From NCBI RefSeq assembly GCF_030704205.1, contig NZ_CP131913.1, positions 3,410,001 to 3,474,000 on the forward strand: a stretch of DNA of 64,000 nucleotides, read 5' to 3'. Positions 52,310 through 61,296 of the stretch are shown here, piece after piece. The translations under genes and the position numbers were made by a program. Within the stretch, counting starts at the first letter, position 1. Each line of letters begins with the position of its first letter. The DNA is from Halomonas alkalicola. GTDB lineage: Bacteria; Pseudomonadota; Gammaproteobacteria; Pseudomonadales; Halomonadaceae. The notes beneath the pieces are model-generated. The model worked only from the letters and a program-made list of their open reading frames with translations, had not been told where the DNA came from and did not search any database.

Positions 52310-53077
52310 ATGGTCAACTTGGGCGTGGTGAGTAAGTTGACGGAAAGCCTATCCCAGTGGCGCCTGTTGTCAACCCGGGTGGGTGCCGAGGTTGACAGGC
52401 GGCTGCGTCGTCACCTGCCGGGCCGCTGCGCCTTCTGCCTGGGCGAGGCCGAGCGGGAGCGCCCCTGGTGTGCGGCCTGCTTCGTCGAGCTGCCCTGGAA
52501 CCTGCCGGCCTGTCCGCGCTGCGCCGAGCCCCTGCCCGGGCGCCCCGAGGCGCGGCCATGCGGGCGCTGCCTGCGCTCCCCGCCCGCCTTCACGCGCAGC
52601 CGGGTGCCGCTGCGCTATGAACAGGAGGTGGCCGGGCTGGTGCAGCGCTTCAAGTTCGAGGCCTCTCCCCGGGCCGGGGCGGTGCTGCTGGCGCTGTTCG
52701 AGGCCGGCCTGCCCGAGACGGTCCTGGCCTGGCCCCAGGCCCTGGTGCCGGTGCCGCTGCACCCCTGCCGCGCCCGGGAGCGGGGCTTCGATCAGGGCGA
52801 CTGGCTGGCCAGACGCCTGGCGCGTCGGCTCGAGCGTCCCCTGGTGCGGGCACGCCGGTGTCGCGACACCCCCAGCCAGCGCGGCCTGGACCGCGACGAG
52901 CGCCGCCGCAACCTGAACCGCGCCTTCGTGATCGAGGCGGCGCTGCCCCCGCGGGTGGCGCTGCTGGACGATGTGATGACCACCGGGGCGACCCTGGAGG
53001 CCCTGGCGTCGGCCTGCCGCGCGGCGGGTGCCCGCGAGGTCGAGGCGTGGGCGGTGGCGAGAACGCCGCTCCAGTAA
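52310..53077 (+). CDS. comF: ComF-family phosphoribosyltransferase-like protein
   Basis: 255 aa from ATG 52310 (GAGGGGG 7 bases upstream) or 232 aa from GTG 52379. N-terminal zinc ribbon with Cys pairs CAFCLGE, CAAC, CPRC and CGRC; C-terminal PRTase domain with VPLH, RERGFDQ and the PRPP loop VALLDDVMTTGAT. ComF is linked to DNA uptake and recombination. The ATG is only 14 bp from the divergent bioB start, so with that start the bio promoter and both BirA-like operators would lie inside comF; the GTG start would remove most of this overlap and still keep the zinc ribbon. Start unresolved. Confidence 0.82.
   Translation: MVNLGVVSKLTESLSQWRLLSTRVGAEVDRRLRRHLPGRCAFCLGEAERERPWCAACFVELPWNLPACPRCAEPLPGRPEARPCGRCLRSPPAFTRSRVPLRYEQEVAGLVQRFKFEASPRAGAVLLALFEAGLPETVLAWPQALVPVPLHPCRARERGFDQGDWLARRLARRLERPLVRARRCRDTPSQRGLDRDERRRNLNRAFVIEAALPPRVALLDDVMTTGATLEALASACRAAGAREVEAWAVARTPLQ
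52311..52343. promoter_or_regulatory. BirA-like operator 1 upstream of bioB
   Basis: GTCAACTT (52313-52320) and AAGTTGAC (52334-52341) are perfect 8-bp arms. Taken as 9-mers, TGGTCAACT and AGTTGACGG are 15 bp apart, close to the BirA consensus TTGTAAACC-N14-16-GGTTTACAA. It lies next to the likely bio transcription start. Confidence 0.5.
52346..52373 (-). promoter_or_regulatory. Predicted bioB promoter
   Basis: On the minus strand, -35 TTGACA (52368-52373), 16-bp spacer, and -10 TAGGCT (52346-52351). The -35 overlaps BirA-like operator 2 and the start site should fall at operator 1, giving a plausible repression layout. Confidence 0.55.
52367..52398. promoter_or_regulatory. BirA-like operator 2 upstream of bioB
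   Basis: TTGTCAACC (52367-52375), 14-bp spacer, GGTTGACAG (52390-52398): 8 of 9 positions symmetric and very close to the enterobacterial BirA operator TTGTAAACC / GGTTTACAA. Biotinyl-AMP-bound BirA would bind here when biotin is plentiful. Confidence 0.6.
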
Positions 53078-53147
53078 AGCTGAAGGCTTTCTCCAGTAAC
53101 GCTGACGGCTCTGCTAGCATGCGGGTTTTACTGCCGGAACTGCCGCT

Positions 53148-54134
53148 ATGGAAACTTCCCCCCATCCCTTTGCCAGCCTCTCGCCCGCGCGGGTGGTTGC
53201 GGCGGTGGAGTCGCTGGGCGTCTGGCTGCCCGGTGAGCCCTTCACCCTCAACAGCTACGAGAACCGCGTCTACCTGGTGCATGACGACGAGCGGCGGCGC
53301 TGGGTGGTGAAGTTCTACCGTCCGGAGCGCTGGAGCGATGCGCGCATCCAGGAGGAGCACGATTTCCTGGCCGAGCTCGACGAGGCCGGGGTGGCCGTGG
53401 CCGCGCCCTGGCGCAACGACGAGGGCGTGAGCCTTCACCGCGCCGAGGGGTTTCGCTTCGCGCTCTTTCCCGGCCTGCCGGGCCAGGCCCCGGAGCTGGA
53501 GAATCCGGCGCATCTGTTCGCCCTGGGGGAGCTGATCGGTGCCGTGCATGCGGTGGGCGAGCGCGGTCGCTTCGTCCATCGCGGTGTCATGGATCTGGAC
53601 GAGATGGTGCTGGAGGCCCGGGAGCGGGTGCTGGCCAGCGCCTGGCTCGGCAGCCGCCAGCGCGAGGCCTATGCCCGGGTCACCGCGGCCCTACACGAGC
53701 GGCTGGCCGACCACGCCTGGCCCGCCGAGCGGGCGATCCGTGTCCACGGCGACTGCCATATCGGCAATATCCTGGGCCGCGATGCGCACTTCGCGCTGGT
53801 GGATTTCGACGACTGCCTGATGGCGCCGGCGGTGCAGGACCTGTGGATGCTGATCACCGCCGAGCACGCCGAGGAGCGGCACATGCAGCTCTCGGAGGTG
53901 ATGGAGGGGTACGAGGAGCACCGCGAGTTCGACCGCCGCGAGCTGGCCCTGATGGAGCCGCTGCGCACCCTGCGCCTGCTGCGCCACAGCGCCTGGCTGG
54001 TGGCGCGCTGGGAGGATCCGGCCTTCCCGGCGGCCTTCCCGTGGCTGGCCGATGAGGGCTACTGGGACGGCCAGATTCGCTCGCTGGAGCAGCAGCGCCA
54101 GGTGCTCGAGCGCGAGCCCCGCTGGCTCGCCTGA
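53148..54134 (+). CDS. srkA: Stress response kinase A (YihE/SrkA family)
   Basis: 328 aa, aminoglycoside-phosphotransferase fold. NSYENRVYLVHDDE and VVKFYRPERWSDARIQEEHDFLAELDEAG are diagnostic of SrkA; the catalytic loop is HGDCHIGNIL and the metal-binding Asp is in LVDFDDCLMAPAVQDLWML. In E. coli SrkA phosphorylates proteins and protects from reactive-oxygen-linked death under envelope stress. Located 71 bp after comF with a start preceded by GCCGCT, a weak ribosome-binding site. Confidence 0.9.
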   Translation: METSPHPFASLSPARVVAAVESLGVWLPGEPFTLNSYENRVYLVHDDERRRWVVKFYRPERWSDARIQEEHDFLAELDEAGVAVAAPWRNDEGVSLHRAEGFRFALFPGLPGQAPELENPAHLFALGELIGAVHAVGERGRFVHRGVMDLDEMVLEARERVLASAWLGSRQREAYARVTAALHERLADHAWPAERAIRVHGDCHIGNILGRDAHFALVDFDDCLMAPAVQDLWMLITAEHAEERHMQLSEVMEGYEEHREFDRRELALMEPLRTLRLLRHSAWLVARWEDPAFPAAFPWLADEGYWDGQIRSLEQQRQVLEREPRWLA

Positions 54135-54166
54135 GGTCGGGTCGTGGCCTGACGCAGGGCGCCAGG

Positions 54167-54229
54167 CCCAACGCAAGGCGCCCCTGACCCAACGCAAGAC
54201 GCCCCTGACCCAACGCAAGACGCCCCTGA
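54167..54229 (+). repeat. Three tandem copies of a 21-bp unit
   Basis: CCCAACGCAAGRCGCCCCTGA repeats three times, copies 2 and 3 identical and copy 1 with one change. The last unit forms one arm of a hairpin with the sequence that follows. Confidence 0.88.
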
Positions 54230-54241
54230 AGAGGGGCGCCT
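54219..54241. terminator. Hairpin between convergent srkA and exported-protein genes
   Basis: CGCCCCT (54221-54227), loop GAAG, AGGGGCG (54232-54238). No long T tract. The left arm is supplied by the last 21-bp repeat; earlier repeats could pair with the same right arm. Confidence 0.5.
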
Positions 54242-54263
54242 TGTCGCGAGGGGCGTTGCCGGG

Positions 54264-54809
54264 CTACTGGTCCGGGTCGGGACGCTCGGCGGGAATCGGG
54301 TTGGCGACCCCGGCGCCTTCGGCCTGGCGGCGCTGGATGTTGATCTTCTCGGACGGGTTCTCCTGCTCCTCGATGGAGAGCTCGCTGGCCAGCCGCAGCT
54401 CGAAGGCGTGCTCCGGGGTGAGCTCGCAGCGGCCGCTGTCGCAGGCGGCGATGCCGAAGCTGCCGTCCGCGTCGTAGGCGGCGGCCGACATCTCGCCCGA
54501 GTAGATCTCGCTGTCGCCGCCGTCGGTGGCGATGCAGGTCACGGACTTGGTGGTGATGCGCACCCGCTCGCCCTCGAGCCGGGCATCGCCCACCATGATG
54601 CAGTGGCTCGGCAGCTCATAGGTACCCTGACCGTTGGCGACCGGGCGCAGCAGGATGTCATCGAGGCGCTGCACGTCCTGGTCCAGGGTGACGGAATCGA
54701 TCACCTGCACCTCGAGGCGCGCGTCGGCGGGCAGTTCCAGGGTCGCGGCCAGCACCAGAGACGGGCTCAGGAGGGCGGCCAGCAGCAGAAGGGTGGGGGT
54801 CTTGGTCAT
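54264..54809 (-). CDS. Hypothetical exported protein
   Basis: 181 aa from the ATG of MTKTPT. Signal peptide MTKTPTLLLLAALLSPSLVLA. The mature part is acidic with four Cys (HCIMVGD, VTCIATDGGD, ACDSGRCEL) that may form two disulfides. The C terminus is rich in Glu, Asn and Pro. No family recognised; presumably periplasmic. Convergent with srkA, divergent from folE. Confidence 0.6.
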   Translation of the reverse strand: MTKTPTLLLLAALLSPSLVLAATLELPADARLEVQVIDSVTLDQDVQRLDDILLRPVANGQGTYELPSHCIMVGDARLEGERVRITTKSVTCIATDGGDSEIYSGEMSAAAYDADGSFGIAACDSGRCELTPEHAFELRLASELSIEEQENPSEKINIQRRQAEGAGVANPIPAERPDPDQ

Positions 54810-54975
54810 GTCGAGCTCTCGGAAGAAGTCGTGCACTGCATGAGAGCCGGGATTCTAGCACAGGGGGGCCTGCCCCTCCCATTCGCTGCGGGGCTTAGGT
54901 GCGGCAGGTTGTCACGTGGCGGGCCTGCGCCGCGAGGGGGCTTGCGCTAGAATGCGGGATCCACGTCAATTTATA

Positions 54976-55011
54976 TTGTACAGGCTATGTTTCTTGTATA
55001 TCTTCTGTACA
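54976..55011. promoter_or_regulatory. TTGTACA-type repeats upstream of folE
   Basis: TTGTACA (54976), TTGTATA (54994) and CTGTACA (55005) in an AT-rich stretch 30-65 bp before folE. TGTACAG and CTGTACA form an inverted repeat with a 21-bp gap. This may be an operator for a MerR-type or other regulator; such TGTACA elements precede folE in some light-responsive LitR regulons, but that link is speculative. Confidence 0.35.
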
Positions 55012-55038
55012 TGAAAACCGATCAGGACGGGCTCGACG

Positions 55039-55596
55039 ATGACCGAAGAAATCGCCAACCACTACCGGCAGATCCTCCTCGCACTGGGTGAGGATCCGGA
55101 GCGCGAGGGCCTGCGCGATACTCCCAAGCGCGCCGCCAAGGCGATGCAGTTCCTCAACCGGGGCTATGTCCAGTCGCTCGAGGAGATCGTCAACGGCGCC
55201 GTGTTCGAGTCGGAGACCGATGAGATGGTGCTGGTCAAGGACATCGAGCTCTACTCCATGTGCGAACACCACCTGCTACCCTTCATCGGCAAGTGTCACA
55301 TCGCCTACCTGCCCAGCGGCAGGGTGCTTGGGCTCTCCAAGTTCGCGCGCATCGTCGACATGTTCGCCCGCCGCATGCAGATTCAGGAGAACCTGACCCG
55401 CCAGATCGCCGAGGCGGTGCAGCAGGTCACCGATGCCCGCGGCGTGGCGGTGGTGGTGGAGGCCAAGCACCTGTGCATGATGATGCGCGGCGTGGAGAAG
55501 CAGAACTCCAGCATGACCTCCTCGGTGATGCTGGGTGCCTTCCGCGACAACCCCTCCACCCGCCAGGAGTTCCTGACCCTGGTCAACGGACGCTGA
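55039..55596 (+). CDS. folE: GTP cyclohydrolase I
   Basis: 185 aa, type IA enzyme. Zinc ligands Cys75 and His78 in [11 protein letters not shown] and Cys146 in KHLCMMMRG; the substrate motif [15 protein letters not shown] and [15 protein letters not shown] are also present. It converts GTP to 7,8-dihydroneopterin triphosphate, first step of folate and pterin synthesis. Forms an operon with folX 25 bp downstream. Confidence 0.95.
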   Translation: MTEEIANHYRQILLALGEDPEREGLRDTPKRAAKAMQFLNRGYVQSLEEIVNGAVFESETDEMVLVKDIELYSMCEHHLLPFIGKCHIAYLPSGRVLGLSKFARIVDMFARRMQIQENLTRQIAEAVQQVTDARGVAVVVEAKHLCMMMRGVEKQNSSMTSSVMLGAFRDNPSTRQEFLTLVNGR

Positions 55597-55621
55597 GGCC
55601 CACCCGCCAAGGAGATCGGCC

Positions 55622-56032
55622 ATGCCGCTGCACGCCATCGATGACCAGCACTTCGATCATGATCTGGCCACGATCCGCATCAAGAACCTTCGCCTGCGCA
55701 CCCATATCGGGATCAAGGAGGAGGAGATCCAGAATCGCCAGGACGTCGTGATCAATGCGGTGATCCGCTATCGCGCCGACAAGGCGGTGGCCTTCAACCA
55801 TATCGAGCAGGCGCTGAACTACCGCACCATCACCAAGCAGGTGATCGCCCATGTGGAAGGCAACCGCTTCCTGCTGCTGGAGCGCATGACCCGCGAGGTG
55901 CTGGACCTGGTGATGGCCCACGAGCAGGTGCTGACCGCCCAGGTCGAGATCGACAAGCCTCACGCGCTGCGCTTCGCCGACTCGGTCTCCATCACCCTCT
56001 CGGCCAGCCGCGACCCTCGCCGCCCCGTCTGA
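55622..56032 (+). CDS. folX: Dihydroneopterin triphosphate 2'-epimerase (FolX), FolB-related
   Basis: 136 aa, tunnelling fold. [33 protein letters not shown] is typical of FolX, as is [23 protein letters not shown]; the catalytic Lys of the family is in [15 protein letters not shown]. It epimerises dihydroneopterin triphosphate to the monapterin form. Pairing with folE supports tetrahydromonapterin synthesis, a known cofactor pathway of phenylalanine hydroxylase in pseudomonads. AGGAG lies upstream of the ATG. Confidence 0.87.
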   Translation: MPLHAIDDQHFDHDLATIRIKNLRLRTHIGIKEEEIQNRQDVVINAVIRYRADKAVAFNHIEQALNYRTITKQVIAHVEGNRFLLLERMTREVLDLVMAHEQVLTAQVEIDKPHALRFADSVSITLSASRDPRRPV

Positions 56033-56057
56033 GCGGCCGGTCGCGCCGCTCCCCCGC

Positions 56058-56091
56058 AAGGCCCCGGTGCGCTTTGAGCCCCGGGGCCTTT
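56058..56091 (+). terminator. Terminator after folX
   Basis: AAGGCCCCGG (56058-56067) and CCGGGGCCTT (56081-56090) form a perfect 10-bp stem with a 13-base loop, followed by a short T run. Confidence 0.75.
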
Positions 56092-56137
56092 GCGCTTAGC
56101 ATGTGAGGCCCGTTCCCGTCCGCGCAATGGAGTGACC

Positions 56138-56497
56138 TTGGAAGGCGACACCCCGACCCCCGTTTCCCCCCGGCGCCGCTACGCCCCCTGGGCCATGGCC
56201 GCCATCGTCTCGGCCCTGCTGGCCCTACTGCTGCAGGGGGCGCTGCTGCCCCTCAACCTGGCCGCCGCGGTGATGGCGCTGCTCGGCCTGCGCCAGATCC
56301 GTCGCGAGCCCGAGCGCTACATCGGCCGTGCCTTCTGCTGGCTCGCCATCGGCCTGGTGCTGATCCTCGCCGTGCTCACCGCCATGCTGGAGCCGACCCC
56401 GTCAGTGCCGCCGGCCGAGTACATGGTGCCGGACGAGGCGCAGCAGATGCCCGATGAGGGGCGCGCCCCGTCCGAGCCGGTCGCCGACGAGCGTTGA
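56138..56497 (+). CDS. Small membrane protein, DUF4190-like
   Basis: 119 aa from TTG 56138, with GGAG 6 bases upstream; the frame is open further up but without a ribosome-binding site. Pro-rich start, then two membrane helices (AAIVSALLALLLQGALLPLNLAAAVMALLGL and FCWLAIGLVLILAVLTAML) joined by the basic RQIRREPERYIGRA loop, which is the DUF4190 pattern. Acidic C-terminal tail. Function unknown; inner membrane. Confidence 0.6.
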   Translation: MEGDTPTPVSPRRRYAPWAMAAIVSALLALLLQGALLPLNLAAAVMALLGLRQIRREPERYIGRAFCWLAIGLVLILAVLTAMLEPTPSVPPAEYMVPDEAQQMPDEGRAPSEPVADER

Positions 56498-56632
56498 CAA
56501 ACTCGGCCACAGACGTGGCGCCCCCCCGCCGCGGTCCCGTATCCTAGGCGCTAGCCTGTCATCCGGCCGCGCCCCGCCGTTCTCTACAACAACTTTGTTA
56601 CAACAACACCGCCTTGCCCTCAGGAGATGCCC

Positions 56633-58090
56633 ATGGAAGCCCTCAAGGAAACGCAGCTCTACTGTCCCTTCGCCTATATCGACGGCAGCTGGGTCGCCGC
56701 CGACAGCGGCGAGCAGATCCAGGTGCTCAATCCGGCCACCGGCGAGCCCATGGGCGACGTGCCGCGCCTGGGGCGCGTCGAGACCGAGCGCGCCATCGAG
56801 GCGGCCCATGCCGCCCTGCCGGCCTGGAAGGCGCTGACCGCCCTGGAGCGCGCCGATATCCTGATGAAGTGGCACGACCTGATGCTCGAGCACCAGGACG
56901 ACCTGGCCATGATCATGACCTTCGAGCAGGGCAAGCCGCTCAAGGAGGCCGCCGGCGAGATCGCCTACGCGGCCAGCTTCCTGCGCTGGTTCGCCGAGGA
57001 GGCGCGGCGCATCTACGGCGAGACCATCCCCGCCGCCAAGGGCAACCAGCGCATCCTGGTCACCAAGCAGCCGGTGGGCGTGGTGGGGGCCATCACCCCC
57101 TGGAACTTCCCCGCGGCGATGATCACCCGCAAGGCGGGGGCGGCGCTGGCCGCGGGCTGCACCATCGTGGTCAAGCCGGCCAGCCAGACCCCCTTCTCGG
57201 CCACGGCCCTCGCGCTGCTGGCCGAGCGCGCCGGCGTGCCCCGCGGCGTCTTCAACGTGGTGCCGGGCCGCGCCGGCGAGATCGCCGCCGCCATGACCGA
57301 ATCCCCGCTGGTGCGCAAGATCACCTTCACCGGTTCCACCGAGGTGGGTCGCGAGTTGATGGCCAACGCCGCGCAGCACATCCAGAAGATCTCCCTGGAG
57401 CTGGGCGGCAATGCGCCCTTTATCGTCTTCGAGGATGCCGACCTGGACGCCGCGGTGGAGGGGGCCATGGCCGCCAAGTTCCGCAACGCCGGCCAGACCT
57501 GCGTCTGCACCAACCGCTTCCTGGTGCAGTCCAGCGTGGTCAACGCCTTCTGCGAGAAGCTCGCCGTGGCCATGCACAGCGAGCTCAAGGTGGGCGACGG
57601 CACCCAGGCGGGCATCAACATCGGCCCGATGATCGACGACAAGGCGGTGGCCAAGGTCAGCGAGCACGTCCAGGACGCGGTGGACAAGGGCGCCGAGCTG
57701 CTGATGGGGGGCCACCCCCACCCGCTGGGCGGCAACTTCTTCACCCCGACCCTGATCAGCTTCGCCACCTCCAGCATGAAGGTGGCCCACGAGGAGACCT
57801 TCGGCCCGCTGGCCGCGGTGTTCCCCTTCGACGACGAGGAGAGCGCCGTCGAGATGCCCAACGACACCGAGTACGGCCTCGCCGCCTACTTCTACTCCCG
57901 CGACCTGGGCCGCGTGTGGCGTGTCGCCGACGCCCTGGAGTACGGCATGGTGGGCATCAACACCGGGCTGATCTCGAACGCCGCCGCCCCCTTCGGCGGG
58001 GTCAAGGCGTCCGGCCTCGGCCGCGAGGGCGGCCATCAGGGGCTGGAGGAGTTTCTGGAGACCAAGTACCTCTGCATCGATCTCGGCTGA
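56633..58090 (+). CDS. gabD: NAD(P)-dependent succinate-semialdehyde dehydrogenase
   Basis: 485 aa aldehyde dehydrogenase. Start at ATG 56633 because AGGAG stands 6 bases before; an ATG six bases earlier touches AGGAG. Motifs: GAITPWNFPAAMITRK, FTGSTEVGRELM, catalytic Glu in LELGGNAPFIVF, catalytic Cys in GQTCVCTNRFLVQ, and HEETFGPLAAVFPF. The CVC pair and overall pattern match GabD, which oxidises succinate semialdehyde (GABA breakdown) and in some bacteria glutarate semialdehyde. Single gene with its own terminator. Confidence 0.9.
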   Translation: MEALKETQLYCPFAYIDGSWVAADSGEQIQVLNPATGEPMGDVPRLGRVETERAIEAAHAALPAWKALTALERADILMKWHDLMLEHQDDLAMIMTFEQGKPLKEAAGEIAYAASFLRWFAEEARRIYGETIPAAKGNQRILVTKQPVGVVGAITPWNFPAAMITRKAGAALAAGCTIVVKPASQTPFSATALALLAERAGVPRGVFNVVPGRAGEIAAAMTESPLVRKITFTGSTEVGRELMANAAQHIQKISLELGGNAPFIVFEDADLDAAVEGAMAAKFRNAGQTCVCTNRFLVQSSVVNAFCEKLAVAMHSELKVGDGTQAGINIGPMIDDKAVAKVSEHVQDAVDKGAELLMGGHPHPLGGNFFTPTLISFATSSMKVAHEETFGPLAAVFPFDDEESAVEMPNDTEYGLAAYFYSRDLGRVWRVADALEYGMVGINTGLISNAAAPFGGVKASGLGREGGHQGLEEFLETKYLCIDLG

Positions 58091-58107
58091 TCAGCCGCCC
58101 TTGAAGC

Positions 58108-58138
58108 AAAAAGCCCGCGACCATGTCGCGGGCTTTTT
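58108..58138. terminator. Bidirectional terminator between gabD and purH
   Basis: AAAAAGCCCGCGA and TCGCGGGCTTTTT form a perfect 13-bp inverted repeat around CCATG; the A and T tracts serve both strands of the convergent genes. Confidence 0.95.
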
Positions 58139-58153
58139 CGTGAGGGGGAGGCC

Positions 58154-59734
58154 TTAGTGGCGGAAGTGGCGCATGCCGGTGAACACCATGGCAATGCCCG
58201 CCTCGTTGGCGGCGTCGATCACCTCCTGGTCGCGCATGGAGCCGCCGGGCTGGATCACCGCGGTGATGCCGGCCGCCGCCGCGGCATCGATGCCGTCGCG
58301 GAAGGGGAAGAAGGCGTCAGAGGCCATCACCGAACCGGGCACCGAGAGGCCCTCGTCGGCGGCCTTGATGCCGGCGATGCGGGCCGAGTAGACGCGGCTC
58401 ATCTGGCCGGCGCCCACGCCGATGGTCTGGCCATCCTTGGCGTAGACGATGGCGTTGGACTTGACGTACTTGGCCACCTTCCAGGCGAAGGCCAGGTCGC
58501 GCAGCTCCTGCTCGGTGGGCACCCGCTCGCTGACCACGGTGAGCTCGTCGCGGCCGACCATGCCGAGGTCGCGGTCCTGGACCAGCAGGCCGCCGGTGAC
58601 GCGCTTGAAGTCGTGGGCGTGCTCGCGCTCGCCCGGCCAGTGGGCACCGACGTCGAGCAGGCGCACGTTCTGTTTCTCGGCGACGATGGGCAGGGCGTCC
58701 TCGGCGACCCCGGGGGCGATGATCACCTCGACGAACTGGCGGTCGATGATGGCGCGGGCGGTCGCGGCGTCCAGTGGCACGTTGAAGGCGATGATGCCGC
58801 CGAAGGCGCTGGTGGGGTCGGTGGCGAAGGCCTTGTCGTAGGCCTCGAGCGCCGTGGCGCCCACCGCCACGCCGCAGGGGTTGGCGTGCTTGACGATGAC
58901 GCAGGCGGTGTCGGTGAAGGCCTTGACGCACTCGAAGGCGGCATCGGTATCGGCGACGTTGTTGAAGGAGAGCGCCTTGCCCTGCAGCTGGGGGGCGGTG
59001 GCCACGCTGGCCTCGCTGGCCCCGGCCTCGACGTAGAAGGCCGCGCTCTGGTGCGGGTTCTCGCCGTAGCGCATGGTCTGCTTCTTCTCGAACTGCAGGT
59101 TGTAGGTGCGCGGGAAGCCATCCTCGCCGCCGGGCACCCGCTGGCCGAGGTAGTCGGCGATGGCGGCGTCGTAGCCGGCGGTGTGCTCGAAGGCCTTCAC
59201 GGCGAGATCGAAGCGGGTGGCGTCACTCACCGCGCCGTCCTGGGCGGCGATCTCCGCCAGCACCCGGGCATAGTCGCCGGCGTCCACCACGATGGTGGTA
59301 TGGGCGTGGTTCTTGGCGCAGGCACGCACCATGGTGGGGCCGCCGATATCGATGTTCTCGATGGCGTCCGTGAGGGTGCAGTCCGGCTTCGCCACGGTCT
59401 GGGCGAAGGGGTAGAGGTTGACCACCACCATGTCGATGGGGGCGATGTCGTGCTCGGCCATCACCGCATCGTCCTGGCCGCGGCGGCCGAGGATGCCGCC
59501 GTGGATCTTCGGGTGCAGGGTCTTGACGCGACCGTCCATGATCTCGGGGAAGCCGGTGTGCTCGGACACCTCGGTGACGGCGATGCCGCTCTCCTGGAGC
59601 AGGCGGAAGGTGCCGCCGGTGGAGAGCAGCTCGACGCCGCGCTCGGACAGGCCGCGGGCGAAGTCGACGATGCCGGTCTTGTCCGAGACGCTGATCAGGG
59701 CGCGGCGAACCGGGGTGGGGGAGGCTTGGGCCAT
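58154..59734 (-). CDS. purH: Bifunctional AICAR transformylase / IMP cyclohydrolase
   Basis: 526 aa. N-terminal MGS-like cyclohydrolase domain ([52 protein letters not shown]) and C-terminal transformylase domain with [13 protein letters not shown] [23 protein letters not shown] with catalytic Lys-His, and [16 protein letters not shown] near the end. It performs the last two steps of IMP synthesis. Downstream of fis on the same strand; purD, often its partner, does not follow. Confidence 0.96.
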   Translation of the reverse strand: MAQASPTPVRRALISVSDKTGIVDFARGLSERGVELLSTGGTFRLLQESGIAVTEVSEHTGFPEIMDGRVKTLHPKIHGGILGRRGQDDAVMAEHDIAPIDMVVVNLYPFAQTVAKPDCTLTDAIENIDIGGPTMVRACAKNHAHTTIVVDAGDYARVLAEIAAQDGAVSDATRFDLAVKAFEHTAGYDAAIADYLGQRVPGGEDGFPRTYNLQFEKKQTMRYGENPHQSAAFYVEAGASEASVATAPQLQGKALSFNNVADTDAAFECVKAFTDTACVIVKHANPCGVAVGATALEAYDKAFATDPTSAFGGIIAFNVPLDAATARAIIDRQFVEVIIAPGVAEDALPIVAEKQNVRLLDVGAHWPGEREHAHDFKRVTGGLLVQDRDLGMVGRDELTVVSERVPTEQELRDLAFAWKVAKYVKSNAIVYAKDGQTIGVGAGQMSRVYSARIAGIKAADEGLSVPGSVMASDAFFPFRDGIDAAAAAGITAVIQPGGSMRDQEVIDAANEAGIAMVFTGMRHFRH

Positions 59735-59827
59735 GGGGGTCACTCTCTGCTGACGGGTGGGACGAACAATCGGGGCGGCATGGGCATGACATGCCGAAGG
59801 GAGCCGGCGGCTCCCTTCGTGAATGGG

Positions 59828-60160
59828 TCAGATCAGGTCGTACTGCTTGAGCTTCTTGCGCAGGGTGCCGCGGTTGAGGCCGAGCATCTCGGCGGCGCGG
59901 GTCTGGTTACCCTGGGTGTGGTCGAGCACGGCGGCCATCAGCGGGGCTTCCACCTCGGCCATCACCATAGCGTAGAGCCCGGTGACCTCGCCACCGTCCA
60001 GGTGGGCGAAGTAGCGGCGCATGGCGAGGTCCACCGCCTCGCGCAGCGGGCGCTGGCCGACGGACTCGTCGAGCGCCTGGGGGCGTTGGCCCTCCAGCCC
60101 GTTGAGTTCCTGGCCATGTCCAGACAGCTCGGGGTTCGGGGGAAAGGCTTGGCTGGTCAT
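59828..60160 (-). CDS. fis: DNA-binding protein Fis
   Basis: 110 aa. The C-terminal half is unmistakable: [60 protein letters not shown], with the Fis helix-turn-helix. The N-terminal part is Pro/Gln/Glu-rich. The ATG overlaps the stop of dusB by 4 bp, the classical dusB-fis operon. Fis is a nucleoid protein that activates rRNA promoters and shapes recombination. Confidence 0.93.
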   Translation of the reverse strand: MTSQAFPPNPELSGHGQELNGLEGQRPQALDESVGQRPLREAVDLAMRRYFAHLDGGEVTGLYAMVMAEVEAPLMAAVLDHTQGNQTRAAEMLGLNRGTLRKKLKQYDLI

Positions 60161-61239
60161 GCGGCTCGTGTTCCTTTCGAGGTCATGCCCTCCCGCTTTG
60201 GCGCGGCGGCCTCGAGGGGGGCGTGACGAAAGCAGTCGTCGATGAAGCGATGCTGGGCGGCGGCGCTCTGAAGGCCGTTGAAGGTGGCCTTGTAGTCGCG
60301 CTGTCTCTCCGTCGTCAGGCGGGTGTCGCCGGCCAGGTACCAGCCGACGTGCTTGCGCGCGATGCGCACGCCCATGTGCTCGCCGTAAAAGTCGTGAAGG
60401 GCCGTGAGATGATCGCGCAGCACCGCGGCGCGCTCCTCGTCGGCCGGGGGCGCCAGGCGCTCCCCATGGCGGAGGTAGTGGTCGATCTCGCGGAAGATCC
60501 AGGGGTTGCCCTGGGCGCCGCGACCCACCATCACCGCATCCGCCCCAGTATAGTCGAGGACGGCGGCGGCCTTCTCCGGGGAGTCGATATCGCCGTTGGC
60601 AAAGACGGGAATGCCCACCGCCGCCTTGATCTCGGCGATGGTGTCGTACTCGGCCTGGCCGGTGAAGCGCTGCTGGCGGTGGCGGCCGTGCACGGAGAGC
60701 GCCTGGATGCCGGCGGCCTCGGCCAGCCGCGCGATGCGCACCCCGTTGTTGCTCTCGGCGCACCAGCCGGTGCGGATCTTGAGGGTCACCGGCACCCGTA
60801 CCGCCGCCACCACCGTCTCGAGGATCTCGGCCACCAGCGCCTCGTCGCGCAGCAGCGCGGAGCCGGCGGCCTTGTTGCAGACCTTCTTGGCCGGGCAGCC
60901 CATGTTGATGTCGATGATCTCGGCGCCCATCTCGGCATTCAGCCGCGCCGCCTCGGCGAGCATCTCGGCATCGCCGCCGGCGATCTGCACGGCGCGGGGG
61001 CCGGGCTCACCGCGGTGGTCCATGCGCAGGCGCGACTTGCGGGTGTGCCACAGGCTCGGATCCGAGGTGACCATCTCGCCCACCACCACCCCCGCGCCCA
61101 GCCGCCGGCAGAGCTGGCGGAAGGGGCGATCGGTGACGCCGGCCATCGGCGCCAGGATCAGCCGGTTGGGCAGGGCGTGGTCACCGATGCGGGGCAGGGA
61201 CGGGCGGGTGTCGGGCATGGTGTCGGACGGTGATGGCAT
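60157..61239 (-). CDS. dusB: tRNA-dihydrouridine synthase B
   Basis: 360 aa. FMN-dependent TIM barrel: [46 protein letters not shown] with the catalytic Cys, [42 protein letters not shown] and [13 protein letters not shown]. It reduces U17 in tRNA D loops. First gene of dusB-fis; the C terminus extends about 15 residues beyond the usual end. Confidence 0.94.
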   Translation of the reverse strand: MPSPSDTMPDTRPSLPRIGDHALPNRLILAPMAGVTDRPFRQLCRRLGAGVVVGEMVTSDPSLWHTRKSRLRMDHRGEPGPRAVQIAGGDAEMLAEAARLNAEMGAEIIDINMGCPAKKVCNKAAGSALLRDEALVAEILETVVAAVRVPVTLKIRTGWCAESNNGVRIARLAEAAGIQALSVHGRHRQQRFTGQAEYDTIAEIKAAVGIPVFANGDIDSPEKAAAVLDYTGADAVMVGRGAQGNPWIFREIDHYLRHGERLAPPADEERAAVLRDHLTALHDFYGEHMGVRIARKHVGWYLAGDTRLTTERQRDYKATFNGLQSAAAQHRFIDDCFRHAPLEAAAPKREGMTSKGTRAA

Positions 61240-61296
61240 GAGGGGGCCATATCATACGCCCCCGGTCGGGTGGGGTGAAGTGGCGAAGGGTCGCGT

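Noticed and set aside
58154..59734. purD expected next to purH
   Set aside because: Only a bidirectional terminator and gabD follow purH; absence from this window says nothing about the rest of the genome.
58157..60226. A 689-codon plus-strand frame opposite purH and fis
   Set aside because: Antisense artefact of high GC; purH is unmistakable on the other strand.
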